From assembly GCA_007922305.1 (NCBI GenBank), contig ML677373.1, positions 17,304,242-17,368,241 of the forward strand: a DNA stretch of 64,000 nt. The letters run 5' to 3'. The DNA is from Dermatemys mawii (taxonomy: Eukaryota; Chordata; Testudines; Dermatemydidae). Position 1 is the first letter of the stretch. Each line of letters begins with the position of its first letter. Below the pieces are notes generated by a model. It was not told the DNA's origin, did not search any database, and saw nothing but the letters and a program-made list of their open reading frames with translations. This document shows, piece after piece, positions 46,050 to 58,748 of the stretch. The position numbers and the translations under genes were made by a program.

Positions 46050-46145
46050 CTTCATTATTAATATTTGTTTAGCTTTCAGTAGCACACACAAGGTGGTAGG
46101 CACTTTCTAAACACAATCCCTTCTGCAAAGAGCAATATAGGCTAA
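46050..46145 (-). repeat. L2-like LINE 3' end, minus orientation
   Basis: It shows ATTAATATTTGTTTAGCTTT, then AGGTGGTAGGCACTTTCTAA and CTTCTGCAAAGAGC, the reversed wording of the L2-like ends elsewhere in the window. Confidence 0.4.
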
Positions 46146-48177
46146 TGCAAATAATTTTCTGGCATCATTAAATGTTCAATTTAACCATTCTGATTGGATT
46201 AAAAAATCAGACTTGAATCTAAAGTTCCCTCAACTCGTAAGTGGTTTTGACAAATTACGAAGTAAAAATAATTACCTTTTTTTTTAATTGGACATGAAAT
46301 ATATTTAGACTAGGCATCAGGTTTGGCCCACCAACACTTTAGAACAGTATGTGTTTCAAACTTCTGCTGCAAGTTGTTGCTCTGATGGCAGTTTTCTTAG
46401 CTGTTGATTTTACTGTTAATCTATATTTCATAATGTCCTATGCTTTCTGGGTTGCAGGCTCAGTGAGGTTTTTTCCCTGTTAATAATGGGGCTTTGTTTT
46501 ATTTTCACTTCTAAACTTTGTGCCTCTTTCACTAATCTTTCTCAGAGTACAAATAGACTTTCCTCAGCAGTCAGAGTTGACAGTGTGTACCCCCCCAATA
46601 ACCTAGTTCTGGGCAGAGTTGCTTGTCTCCCTCTATGTTAGAACCTACACTGTAAGGCTGACATTTTCAGCCTTCTAAAAGAGTTGGTATATATTTGGAG
46701 ATCCTACTCTTTTGGCACAAAAAAGGGCTGTGTTTTGTCTGTGATAAGGCCTGAAAGAAAACTATCTGAGTAGTAAGGGGACAGTTTACTGAGGAGAGGG
46801 GTGGGGTTCGTGCTGGATTCTCACTGCTTAAACTGTGGAGAGAGAAGCAGAATGCTTGTTTGCAGTCTTTAGAAACCACTGTCGCTCCATGTTTTCAAAC
46901 AGAGACCTTCATGATAGGGAACCCCAAAAGCTGAAGAGATACAGGTGGGAGTGGGGGAACGGTCTGGAACATAATGAGAATCTGTTTGACATGTGTTTGT
47001 GACTGAAGAAGTCTTCAATCTGGATTATATTCTGTATTGAGTGTCTGGCTCTTTGCTCTGCCGTTCAGTACATGTGAGGGCCCAGATTTTCACAAGAGCC
47101 TTGCACCCAACATGCTCTGCTCTTTCCAGTGGTGAATGCAGAGCATGGGGTGTGCTTGCCGTGTGTAACATGCGCTCTTTCTATAGTGCAGCTCGTAAAG
47201 AAACGCAGTCACAAACTACGATAGGAATGTTTGCACTTTCTTTTAAACATTTCTGAATGATAAAGGAAAAATGATGCTTCCAAATTGTTATGCTGATCAT
47301 AGTTTCCCTCCCCGCCTATATCTGAATAGCAAAAGGTCACTGATTCCAAATGGAAGGGATGGGGTAGATGCATGGCTAGAACACATCATAATTTGCCTTA
47401 CGTTGCTCTCTGTATCTGTCTCGGGGTATTTGAGCAGCTTCATGTAAAATCAGTAGCAATAGCCAGTCCCTATGGACTTCAGTGTCTGGTGTTTCTCTTG
47501 TTTTGGGATAGCAGCTCTGTTTGCTGGAGGGTTTTTGTGATTTTTCTTACCTCATTAATTGATGTATTGCTACTGGAACCCAAAAAAGGGTATTGCCTAA
47601 AGAATAGGTTAAGGATTCATGGCCTGTTTGATCAGTTTTGGGGTAGTCCAAATGGTTACCCTCCCAGGGCCCAAGAGAGCTGGCTCAGAGCTCCTGTGGA
47701 TTGCACAGGATCTGTGTGAATCCTAAAGGATTCAAAGGTTCTGGTAGTGGAACTCTATGTTTTACCCATACTGGTGGAGTGGGGGACATCCAGTTTCACT
47801 CCAGATCCCCTGGATAATTTGGGGAAACTCCTTAAAAGAGTCCCAGGGTCTTCTACCATGGGACAATCTGTTCCTAGTTTCCATTGCATTGCTCATGGTT
47901 TGAATATATTCCCCAGTAAGATCAGCTATTGTGGCACTCATTATGAATCTAGGACTTGGTGCTCCAAGAGTCCTGGCTCCTAACTAGCACCTCCTATAGA
48001 GTCACACATATTTATTTACGTGTAAAGAGTTCCACCTGACCAAGGCTTCTGGGCCCCAAACAGACAATAAAATGCAATGATAATAATAAACAACAATAAA
48101 ATGCACACTATTAAAAGAACTAACAAAACACTGATATTATTCTAATAACTTCTGGGGAATGGGACACGGTCAGTCCA
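46146..48177. other. Intergenic, no gene recognised
   Basis: I see no exon-like, RNA-gene or clear repeat signals. The ORF at 47372-47719 resembles no known protein. Confidence 0.4.
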
Positions 48178-48248
48178 CCATAAAATGGGAGTATAATACT
48201 GTCCTCCTTTGTAAAGAGCTGTGAGATCTAGTGAGGAAAAGTACTATA
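48178..48248 (+). repeat. SINE tail fragment
   Basis: AAAATGGGAGTATAATACTG, CCTTTGTAAAGAGCTGTGAG and GAGGAAAAGTACTATAT match the 3' part of the SINE at 32310. Confidence 0.55.
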
Positions 48249-50223
48249 TGGGCCTGATCCTGCTTTCATTTACTTTAGTTGAAAAGTTCCTACTAACTAC
48301 AGTGGTGTTAAAAGCTAGATATTCTTATTTTGAATCTCTAAACTGCATTGTCAATTTTCTCAGTTTTAGTATAGAATTTCCTAGAACTAAAATGCCAGAA
48401 AAGCATTCATTCAGAAACGACACTTTGCTTTATAATTTGATGAAAAACGCAGTTTAAAACATGTTTAAATTTAATTTGATACGCTGTCTGTCAAAACTAT
48501 TCAGCAAAGAACTAGACAGCAAGCTAAAGCAGTTGCCAAGCCAAAGGTTTTGTGAATATGGAAAAACCTTTAGTCAGATCGGTGCGGTATTACAAAGGAC
48601 ATGGCTTTTGAATCCTATGCTATCCACAGGGTTAAATTCAAATATCTAAGCACAGTAGTTTGAGGAATAAGTTCCAGAAGCTATTTAACTCTCGGCCTCG
48701 TTACAGAGCTGCGATCAGGTTGAGTTTAGCATAATTGCTGTATGTTGAAACATCTGGAATAATATCATATTTCCACAAAAAGGAATTTTTTTTAGGAAGA
48801 GCAAGGATGGGCTGATATTTGAGAGAATGGAGCTAATAGCAACCTACAAATGCTGGAAAACCAATTAAGAATTTATAGCGTGAAAGAGTAAGACCTTGTC
48901 AGGAATCTTAATTTTGATCACAATCTCTTTTAAAAACAGCAGCAAAATCTCTTTTTAAAAACTCAGACTTTGCCAACTAGATTGATCAATGGGAAGCCTT
49001 AAGGTCTGGTGGCAGTGGTCAGCTTATTGGAAATAGACTTCTTAATATATAATGGATTTTATTCCTATTAAACAAGTCATGGCAAACATATTTGGAGCTT
49101 TTCAGGCTGGGTGGTAGTGAAACATCTTGTTTGGGGATACAAATCAAATGATTTTTCATTATAAAACAACAATTTGAACACAGATCAATTTAAATGAGCT
49201 TGATTTTAAAAACACTTCTAAAATTATTTTGATAGTTTCTAGAAGAAATAATGTCTTCTTTACTACTTTTAAATATATCTTTTATAATTAAAAGGATATA
49301 GTTAATGAAATTTCAAGTCTAGGTTGTGTTTTAAAAATATTATTTTGTACCAAACCTAATAAGAATATAAATGTGTAATCTATAAATGTTATTGCTTACT
49401 AATTTCAATAAAAGCATTTAGGGGAACGGAAAAGAAGGATTCAAATACAAATGGAAGTCATGCTCTGCTAGGAAAAACTAGAAAGCTAATCTAAACAAAA
49501 ATGAATAGACCAATTTACTTTTATTGTCCAAGGTGAACAAAGTACATAAAAGTAAACAAATGTCATAATAGTGAAAAGCACATTCAGATATTTACAGCGT
49601 CTGTCTTTTTAATGTCATTACTGGTGTTTTCAGGGACACAGTTAATGATTTTTTTTATATTAACAGTACCCATTTGAAATTGGTCCACCATAAAGACCTG
49701 AAAAACAACCTAAAATATTAAGCATTAGAAAATAATTTACATTAAAAAAAATCAAACTCTCAAGTACACTGAGTAACTTATCTGAAGTAAATTTCAGATA
49801 AATTTCCCCAATCTTAATTAATAAAGAGTTTTTGGAATTTAACTCAATATAGCTACCTACTCTAACAGACTTCACGGAATCATTTTATAATGTTTGTCTG
49901 TTGCAGTTATAAGTGGTAAATTGAGATTAGAATTACAGAAAGCCTCAGACTAAATTTAGCTCTGAGATATATATACTGCACTCACTTCATTGGGAGAGTT
50001 GGTTCGCATTTAGCATAGCAGAGTTAGTTTAGCATCTCCTTGGGGAATAAATTATAGTCTGAATGAGGACATTCACACACATTTATGACATTAGTGCTAT
50101 ATGCAGTTGGAAGTTCTGCATATGGTGAGGCTGTAAAACTAACACTATCTCTTCCCTCCTCCAAGGACTTTATTTAATTTCTTTATCAAGAGCCACTAAA
50201 AGCTACTAGCCACAGTGAAATGG

Positions 50224-50258
<35 letters not shown>

Positions 50259-50639
50259 GTGGTTCTCCACTGAGATCTTTGCAAACACAGCAATAATCTT
50301 CTCTCTGCAGAATTCTCTATGGACTGACTTTATCTTGTGGTGATTACAGTGATCACAGCAGTTGTTTCATACAAGTGTAAACATTGCAAAGAATAAGGAA
50401 AATGCTTACTAGCCAATATAGGGTACTATATAATATAGTTTGTCTGACGTTTTGACATATTTTTTAACACTGGGATATTGTTCGATGTTTTTTTTAATCT
50501 GTAGCTTTACTTCAAAACATCTAGTGGGAGTTTAATCGTGAAAGATAAATTGGGATTTTATATTTATGCCACATTCTATGTAACCCAGAATGGAGCTGCA
50601 GCTCTCCAAGGAAATAGTACTCCGGCTGTAAGCAGTTAG
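48249..50639. other. AT-rich intergenic DNA
   Basis: Nothing recognised except a 28-T run at 50228-50255. The strongly AT-rich stretch 49100-49900 has no coding or RNA features. Confidence 0.4.
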
Positions 50640-50722
50640 AACAGATTCTCAGCTGGTGTAAACTGTCTTTGCTCCACTGAAGTCAGTGGCGCTACAATGA
50701 TTTACCCCAGCTGAGGTGTAAT
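50640..50722. repeat. Palindromic dispersed repeat (TCAGCTGGTGTAAA family)
   Basis: The arms TTCTCAGCTGGTGTAAACTG and GATTTACCCCAGCTGAGGTG flank CCACTGAAGTCAGTGG, itself palindromic. Same family as 51030 and 60915. Confidence 0.65.
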
Positions 50723-51029
50723 TTTTGTTAACAGTAATATTTTCCGACAAACATCTGGAGCGTCTTCTCACCTGGATCGTTGTTATGAATATTCCATGCT
50801 AAAGAAATGTTTGTAAAGTGTGTTGCGCTGTATTATCAATATGAAATGGTGCTAAAATCAGAGCTCTGAGATAGCATTTTGAAGCACATGTTCGAAAGAC
50901 AAATCTTTTATAACTAGCTAAGAGTGTTACATGAATACTGAATTACAAGCAGCCGTTTTCAAGCTGTAAACAGATTTCAGTGTTTAAAAATAAAAATGAT
51001 AAATATGCTTTTGCAAAACCTAATGGGCC

Positions 51030-51115
51030 AAATCCTCAGCTCCTGTAAATGGACATAGATGGTGACTTCAGTGGAGCTCTGCTGATTTACACCAGCTGAG
51101 GATCTGACCCAGTTA
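51030..51115. repeat. Palindromic dispersed repeat (TCAGCTGGTGTAAA family)
   Basis: AAATCCTCAGCTCCTGTAAA faces CTGATTTACACCAGCTGAGG, followed by ATCTGACCC. It is about 310 bp from the copy at 50640. A degenerate relative lies at 51215-51285. Confidence 0.65.
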
Positions 51116-51894
51116 TCTACAAATATAGGTACTTTTTTCCTTGGAGAGTCACAACTCCATTTTGGATTAGATACAATGTGGTGTAAACATCCAAAAATAG
51201 CGTTCAAAAGTAAACTCCCACCAGACTGACTTGACTGGAGTGATGCCGATTGACACCATCTAAGGATCTGATCTGAACAGAGTTGTTTTCGTGAAGTTTC
51301 TTAAACTTTCAACACTCCCCAGCAGTGCTGCAGATCTGGACAGCATCACTGAGCTATTGTGTGAGACTCAGGAAGGAAAATGGCTTTAAACAAAAGTGAA
51401 ACTGAGCAGGCTGTTTTCATTGTCTTAGCTTGAGGAAAACACAAAAAGGGATTGGACAGCATAAGTAGGGAGGCCAGAAGTTTTCCAAACTCATCAGAAT
51501 CCTATCTGGGCAATAATTATGTATGCTTTATATTTTATTATTATAAAATGCAGGATTCAGGACAGTAATCATTAGCCAATAAATCTGATCTCAAACCTAT
51601 TTAAAGTCCAGGAGAAAACTCCCACAATCATGCATGGACAAGGTACTATGGACCCAATCCTGCCACCCTGAAATCAATACTAAAACTCCTATTAACTTGA
51701 GTGGAAACAGGATCAAGCCCCATTTTTGTAAATATAGTTTTACAATGTATAAAATTTACTTTTTTTAGTCATTTACTGTACAGTTCTTGGTAAGAGTAGG
51801 GAAGAGTAAGCTATTAAAAATATATATGCTGATACTGACTAAAATTTCAAAAGCTCCTAAGTCACTTAGAAATCTAAGACTCATTTACAGTAGA

Positions 51895-52240
51895 ATGAAG
51901 TTTTGGCCAAAACTTTTTTTCCTCTGGAAAGTGCAGATTCGGGTTGACCAAAACACTTTGTGAATTTATGTCTAATTCACTAAATTGTTTCAGTAAAAAA
52001 TAAAATCTGAAAAAATTGAACTGTCTTGACACTTTCGAAACAAAAAGTTCTGATTTTTCAAATTGAAATGACTCTGTTTGCAATTTTACTTCCATTTTAA
52101 TTTTTAAAAGGTTAAAAAATGACATTTTCCCCAAACTTTTTCAGTTCTCCTAAAAAATTTCAACCTGAAACAATTTTTCCCCCAATTTTTTTGGTTCATC
52201 CAACAAACCACAAATTCAGTTATTCATACAGCTCTAACTG
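51895..52240. repeat. AT-rich dispersed repeat with TTTTG/CAAAA inverted words
   Basis: It includes TTTTGGCCAAAACTTTTTTT, CGAAACAAAAAGTTCTGATT and TTTTTTTGGTTCATCC, ending in CATACAGCTCTAA. It resembles an old turtle DNA-element family and the sequence at 9098-9340. Confidence 0.45.
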
Positions 52241-54437
52241 AAAGTACTCTTTTGAAAGTGGAAATTAGATGCCTAACTCAGGCACTTTTGAAAATGTTAT
52301 CCTTTGCACATTTTGTTTGGAGAATATTTCATAGATTTGCTTAACTTTTATATACTTCTGCCCCTTTATCACATTTTTTTTCTTTTCATATATTTTTAAA
52401 GTTATGGGCATTTGAAGTAATTACTGTAACAGATTGTTTTACTGTTTTATTTATTGAGTAAAAAGTGTAGTCAGTTGTTTGACTACAGTCACAATTCATT
52501 CTTAAAAATATTCAAGACTAAATAACTGAACTTAGCCAAATGTATTGTCTAAAGACAAAACAGTACAATACAAAAAGGAGACATACATACACTGCTTCTG
52601 GGAAGCAATTCTTATCTTATTGCATGTTCACCTGATATAGAATGAACTGTTCATTTAACCTACCTAAGTTTATAGTATGGGTTTTACAAATTACGAAACT
52701 TACTATACATCACTTAAAATCCAATCTATTAATTCATAACAGTTCCTTAACTTGTTGTTTTGTTCTTTATTTTTCTTCTTTCTCTTTTGGATACTATATT
52801 CTAAACCAGTTGCCTGTGAAAATACCTATGCATGCACACAGAACATATATATTTTGCATTTGACAAGTTCTCCATTAGCTAGTGCCAAAGCTGATGTCAG
52901 CTTTGCCAAGTGTTATGGGATACTTAGCATCAGTGAACATAATTGTGGGAAGGGCATAATACATTCAGTTAACCTAACTTCCAAACACTTATATTAATAC
53001 TGTACACGTAATACCCATTAATGTGGTTTATACTATGCCTAACATATATGTATTGGCTAACCAATCATTGGACAGAGATCATATTCAAATACAGTCCCTA
53101 TAGGCAAGATTGCATATAGATTGCGTACGTATTGTTAAGACTGAACGTTGTGATTTTACTGCTGCCCATAAATGATGATAATCTTTACTCATATGAATTG
53201 TATGCATTAGCAACAGAGAAAAGAATGATATTTAAAAATGAACTTTATGTTGCCGACACCATTCTAGCTTATTTAATGGAATTTAATAAATCAGGGACCT
53301 GTGACCTTTATTCACACAAGCAGGCTTTTGAATATAATTGACCCCCAAAATATAGCATATGTTCAGTTATCACAGAACTAGTGATAACAGTCTAGTGTCT
53401 AGACTGTAATTGTTTCCTACAATTAGACATTCTGAGCAAGTTACCAGGGTGAGATTGAAGTGGAAAAAAGTCCATATACAAATTCCCCAGTACATAAAAG
53501 CCATATAGCAATTGAGCTAAGCAGATATACTGTCTAATCACAGACTTTTTTGCGGGCGGAGGTGGAAGGTTTTCCTATATATAATAGTAGATCGATGTAA
53601 TGCCCAACAAAACACTGAGACTTTAATCCAAAGACTGCATAGTTTTAAAGAGAGATCTTATCCTATTAACAACGTGACTTGACATACCTAGAGAGAAAAT
53701 TAGGGTTCAATGTGAAATCTTTCTGGCAATCTAATATTTGTTTCTTTCTCACTTTCCCTGGTGACTAAAATGTGCGCTTCCATGAATGTACTGACAGTAA
53801 ACAACATGTGACTGGATTGGTTCAAAGTAGTAGCCACAATTTATTAATTATTGTAGCTATTTTCTTTCACAAGGGTCGTTTCTCTTGGTGGATGCTTCCT
53901 ACAGAATTGACACAACCTTCTTCTCTAATCCTTATAATCAAAATCACTGCTGTCTTGGTTGGCCATTGAAAATTGATTTGTACATGCTACACGCTAATTG
54001 AACTCTCCTGGTCTATCATTGTTAAAAGAGGTTTTGATCCAAGTGGGGAGTCCTCCCTCTTTCAAATTGGTCCAGCTGGCACTACAGATAGGTCATGTGG
54101 ATTCCTTATTGAGAAGCCAGTTTGTTTATTTCATCCAACTTGCCTGAGCATGAGTTTCTGTTGCAAAACCATAAATGGTAGCAGTTATGTTTCAAGAAGT
54201 GGAGTTTTGTGTTGACTCCCTTCGCTGAATTTTTTCACCTTCTGGAAATGGAGGAGATTTGATTTTCCTGTGATTATGAGCTGGGAATAACTCTGTGCTG
54301 AGGAGGCGGAAAGATACAAGAAGAAAAACACTCAAACATCCTGTAATGTTCTGGCTAATAAAATGTGACTTTACACAAATAACCAGGCCTGACCGATGAT
54401 TTATTGACTGCCCCCTGTCATGTGATGAGCCCTTAGC
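52241..54437. other. AT-rich intergenic DNA
   Basis: I see no exons, RNA genes or clear repeats. ORFs are under 90 codons and unlike known proteins. Confidence 0.4.
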
Positions 54438-54562
54438 TAGTAATAACAATACTTCGCATTTTCTTTGGAGGATCTCAGATCGTTTCCCAAATACAAGCTA
54501 ACTAATCCCCCTGACACTCTTCTGAAATAACCATTATTATCCCCTTTCTGCAGGGCTTGTAG
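54438..54562 (-). repeat. SINE fragment, minus orientation
   Basis: AGTAATAACAATACTTCGCA, GAGGATCTCAGATCGTTTCC and ACCATTATTATCCCCTTTCT follow the reversed order of the SINE tail. Confidence 0.5.
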
Positions 54563-55044
54563 TTTGCACAGCCTAGAGAGCCAATCAGCGCAGGCTCCTT
54601 AGTGTATCCTCTGTCTTCAGCACATGGTCCTTTCCTATCGTGTTCCAATCCCCCGAGGTTGTGTAACTATGTGTGTGATATTGATACAGGCTCTAGAGGC
54701 AATGTTTCAAAGTGGAAATCAAATTAACCTTTTATTTTAACACTCACTTTGCACAAGGCAGAATATTCGGCATAAGAAAGAGCGGTAGTAGACTATAGGT
54801 GAAGGTATATGGTATATTAATGTTACTAATCTTTGGTCATGTCTATTCCAGGTAAACTAAGGATGTTAGAAATAATTTTCTAAGAAAAGCGTGCACTTAA
54901 AATCTGTAATCGGACTCATGTTGAACCTCGCGAATTTTATCAGAGCGTGTCAATAAAAGGCTGTCCAGTAAATTCACTTCACTTATTGGGCCTCAAGGAA
55001 CTGGGGAACTAGGAGTCTTACATGACCCATTGGCTCAGATTAAT

Positions 55045-55185
55045 GGCCCTGGTTCAGCAAAGCACTTAACATGCTTAACTTTGAAGCATATGACTAATCA
55101 CATCTCTCTTCAGCAAATTAATTAAGCATGTGCTTAACTTTAAGCATATAATTACTCCTTGGCTTAAGTGCTTTGCCATATCAGC
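55045..55185. repeat. Palindromic dispersed repeat (AAGCATGTGCTTAA family)
   Basis: GCAAAGCACTTAACATGCTT is mirrored by TTAAGCATGTGCTTAACTTT and TTGGCTTAAGTGCTTTGCCA. Related copies are at 4618 and 61215. Confidence 0.6.
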
Positions 55186-55342
55186 ACCTGGGAATTCCAA
55201 AAAGCAATAAATGGGTGAATGTGAAGGTGCTTTTGGGTTGGGGTTTTCAAAGAAACCCAAGGGAGTTAGGCACCCAAATCTCATTAAATGTCAATGAATA
55301 TGACAGTGTCCGGTCTTAGCTTAAAAATCCCTATGTTATAAA

Positions 55343-55977
55343 TTAGGGGTTGGCAAAGTATGTCCCATCGGCTAATTCTGTCCGGCTCCCCGAGCTCCCG
55401 GCTGGGGAGGCAAGTTCCTCTCCGCTGCCCCCCCCCGCCCCGCAGCCTTAGTACGCCATGCGAGCAGCGCTCTGGTGGGCAGGGCTGCACACTCTGGTGG
55501 ATCAGAGTAGCAGTGTGTCTGGCTCCGGGCCAGACACGCTGTTCTGAGCGGCATGGTAAGGGGGCCGGGCTGGGGTCAGGGGGTTGGATAAGGGCCAGAG
55601 AGTTTCGGGGGGCAGTCAGGGGATGGGGAATGGGGGGTGGGGTTGGATAGGGTGTGAGAGTCCCGGGGGTCTGTCGGGGCTGTGTGTGGCTAGAGGTCGG
55701 GGCAGTCAGAGGACAGGGAGCAGGAGGATTGGGTAGGGGGTGGAGTCCTTGGGGGGGTAATAAGGGGCAGGGGGGTCTCTGGAGGGAGTAGTCGGGGGAC
55801 AAGAAGCACGGGGGGTTGGATGGTCGGCGGTTCTGAGGGGGGCAGTCAGGAGCCGGGAAGTGGGAGGGGATCGGATGGGGGCGGGGCCAGGCTATTTTGG
55901 GAGGGCAGCCTTCCCTACCCGGCCATAAAATTGTGAACCCTGATGTGGCCCACTGGCCAACACCTTTGCCCACCCCT
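55343..55977. mobile_element. Non-autonomous hAT-type element with G-rich interior
   Basis: The ends AGGGGTTGGCAAAG and CTTTGCCCACCCCT are near-perfect inverted repeats. GTTATAAA occurs on both sides (55335-55342 and 55978-55985), an 8-bp target-site duplication. The interior is a G-rich array of GGGGGTTGGAT/GGGGCAGTCAGG-like units, and the phrase GATGTGGCCCACTGGCCAAC is a familiar sauropsid repeat end. The 243-aa minus-strand ORF is an artefact of the array. Confidence 0.8.
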
Positions 55978-56299
55978 GTTATAAATGGACCAAGGTGTTC
56001 CTTGACATTATTCATAATTCTTTATTTAATTAAAAGGAAACCATTTCAGAAATCTAGTTTGCTCGGCACTTTGTTTCCTGATCTTTGCTTGCTAGGTTTG
56101 CCTTGCTCCACACTTTGGCCAAGGCACGTCACTGAAATCTGTTCCTTTGCTGGTGGCAATCAGAGGCATTGTCAGGTTCTTAGTGCTGGAGTGGTTGAGT
56201 CTTTCAGTCTATGTTTCAAGTGAAGTACAGGCTTGTGTCTTGTTGAATCAGGGTCTTACATGCGTTAGGTGACTCTATATTGGTTTAAAAGCAGCTGTT

Positions 56300-58604
56300 T
56301 CCAAGCTATCTAAAATCCTACCTGCCACATGGGGCCACAACAGTGGTACCCCTAACTCACCGAGCAATATCATCAATGTATCCAGCTACACACTCAGCCC
56401 GGCAGAAGAGTCTGTCCTATCTCGAGGACTCTCATTCTGCCCCACCACCCCCACAAACATGATACAGTTCTGTGGTGATCTGGAAGCCTACTTTCGCCGT
56501 CTCTGACTCAAAGAATACTTTCAAGACAACAGGGAACAGCGCACTAATACACAGACACCCTCCCAACAGCAGCACAAAAAGAAGAACTCCACATGGACTC
56601 CTCCTGAGGGTCGAAATGACAGTCTGGACCTATACATAGAATGCTTCCGCCGACGTGCACAGGCAGAAATTGTGGAAAAACAACAATGCCTGCCTCACAG
56701 CCTAAGTTGTGCAGAACGCAATGCTACCCATAGCCTCAGAAACAACCCTGACATTTTAATCAAAGAGGCTGATAAAGGAGGTGCTGTTGTCATCATGGAC
56801 AGGTCGGACTACCAAAAGGAAGCTACCAGACAACTCTCAGTACCAATTTCTACAAGCCACTTCCCTCAGATCCCACTGAGGAATATACCAAGAAACTGCA
56901 CCATCTAGTCAGGACACTCCCTACACTAACACAGGAACAAATTAACATACCCTTAGAGTCCCGACCGGGGTTATTCCATCTACTACCCAAGATCCACAAA
57001 CCTGGAAATCCTGGACGCTCCATCATCTCAGGCATTGGCACTCTCACTGAAGGACTGTCTAGGTATGTGGATTCTCTACTCAGACCCTACGCCACCAGCA
57101 GTCCCAGCTATCTCCGTGACACCACCGACTTCCTGAGAAAACTACAATGCATTGGTGACCTTCCAGAAAACACCATCCTAGCCACCATGGATGTAGAGGC
57201 TCTCTACACAAACATCCCACACAGAGATGGAATACAAGCTGTCAGGAACAATATCCCTGATGATGCCACAGCACAAGTGGTTGCTGAGCTCTGTAACTTT
57301 ATACTCACACACAATTATTTCAAATTTGGTGACAATATATACCTCCAGACCAGTGGCACTGCTATGGGCACCTGCATTGCCCCACAATATGCCAACATTT
57401 TTATGGCTGACCTTGAACAACGCTTCCTCAACTCTCGTCCACTCACGCCCCTTCTCTACCTACGCTACATTGATGACATCTTCATCTGTACCCATCGGAA
57501 GGAAATTCTAGAAGAATTCCACCACGATTTAAACTGCTTCCACCCCACCATCCACCTCAGCTTGGACCAGTCTACACGGGAAGTCCACTTCCTAGACACC
57601 ATGGTGCAAATTAATGACGGCCCCATTAACACCACCCTATACCAAAAACCTACCGACAACTATGCCTACCTTCATGCCTCCAGCTTCCAACCCGGACACA
57701 CCACACGATCCATCGTCTACAGCCAAGCACTGAGGTACAATCGTATTTGCTCCAACCCCTCAGACAGAAACCAACACCTACAAGATCTTCACCAACTTTC
57801 TCAAAACTACAATACTCGCACAAGGAAATAAGGACACAGATCAACAGAGCCAGATGTGTACCCAGAATCCTCCTGCTGCAAGACAAGCCCAAGAAAGAAA
57901 ACAGAACACCATTGGCCATCACCTACAGTCCTCAGTTAAAACCTCTCCAACGCATCATCAGTGATCTACAACCCATCCTGGACAACGATCCCTCACTTTC
58001 ACAGGCCTTGGGAGGCAGGTCAGTCCTCACCCACGGACAACCCGCCAACCTCAAGCATATTCTCACCAGCAACAGCACACCGCGCCACAATAACTCTAAC
58101 TCAGGAACCAATCCATGCAACAAACCTTGATGCCAACTCTGCCCACATATCTACACCAGCAACACCATCACAGGACCCAACCAGGTCAGCCACACCATCA
58201 TTGGTTCCTTCACCTGCACATCTACCAACGTAATATATGCCATTATGTGCCAGCAATGTCCCTCTGCTATGTACATCGGCCAAACTGGACAGTCCCTACG
58301 AAAAAGGATAAATGGACACAAATCAGATATCAGGAATGGCAATATACAAAAACCTGTGGGAGAACACTTCAATCTCACTGGACACAAAATTACAGACTTA
58401 AGGGTCACCATCCTTCAGCAAAAAAACTTCAAAACCAGACTGCAAAGAGAAACTGCAGAGCTGCAATTCATTTGCAAATTTGATACCATCAGTCAAGGAC
58501 TGAACAACGATTACGAGTGGCTAGCTAACTACAAAAGCAGCTTCTGTTCTCTTGGTGTTCACACCTCCAGACCAGCTGCTAGAGGAGGACCTCATCCTCC
58601 CTGA
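56300..58604 (+). pseudogene. Penelope RT + GIY-YIG endonuclease, inactivated ORF
   Basis: Such elements encode one protein that reverse-transcribes element RNA and nicks target DNA. Visible in order: an N-terminal SYTLSPAEESVLSRGLSFCP region; RT motif EADKGGAVVIMD (56768-56782 for ADKGG); DVEALYTNIPH (from 57190); GTAMGTCIAPQYANIFMADL (from 57355); YIDD catalytic site (57466-57477); a Cys-X2-Cys zinc-finger-like part (58131 onward); and GIY-YIG motif MYIGQTGQSLRKRINGHK (from 58269). Lesions: TGA at 56504-56506, a frameshift near 56840, another near 57790-57810, and TGA at 58128-58130. Catalytic motifs survive but the copy cannot make the full protein. Confidence 0.9.
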
Positions 58605-58710
58605 TTAGAGATAACAAGCTGGTTCAGCCTGATTGGACTAACCTTGTTATCTCCAACCTGGCCCTTGCCTCTTATTTATCCCTGCCCCTGGACACTTCCA
58701 CTGCCTGCAT

Positions 58711-58748
58711 CCAACGAAGTGAGTATTGGCCCACGAAAGCTTATGCTC
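58711..58748 (+). ncRNA. Hammerhead-ribozyme-like core in Penelope 3' end (decayed)
   Basis: The order is CCAACGA (in place of CTGANGA, 58711-58717), a stem GTGAG/CCCAC with one A-C mismatch, an intact GAAA box (58735-58738), then GC-TTAT-GC forming a minimal stem III, and TC at the expected cleavage position. Penelope elements are known to carry hammerhead motifs with very short stem III. The first box is mutated, so activity is unlikely in this copy. Confidence 0.55.

Noticed and set aside
55284..56015. 243-codon Pro-rich minus-strand ORF
   Set aside because: It is the complement of the G-rich array inside a hAT element with clear ends and target duplication.
57067..57831. Functional reverse transcriptase gene
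   Set aside because: The 254-codon frame is one fragment of a Penelope ORF broken by two frameshifts and two stops.
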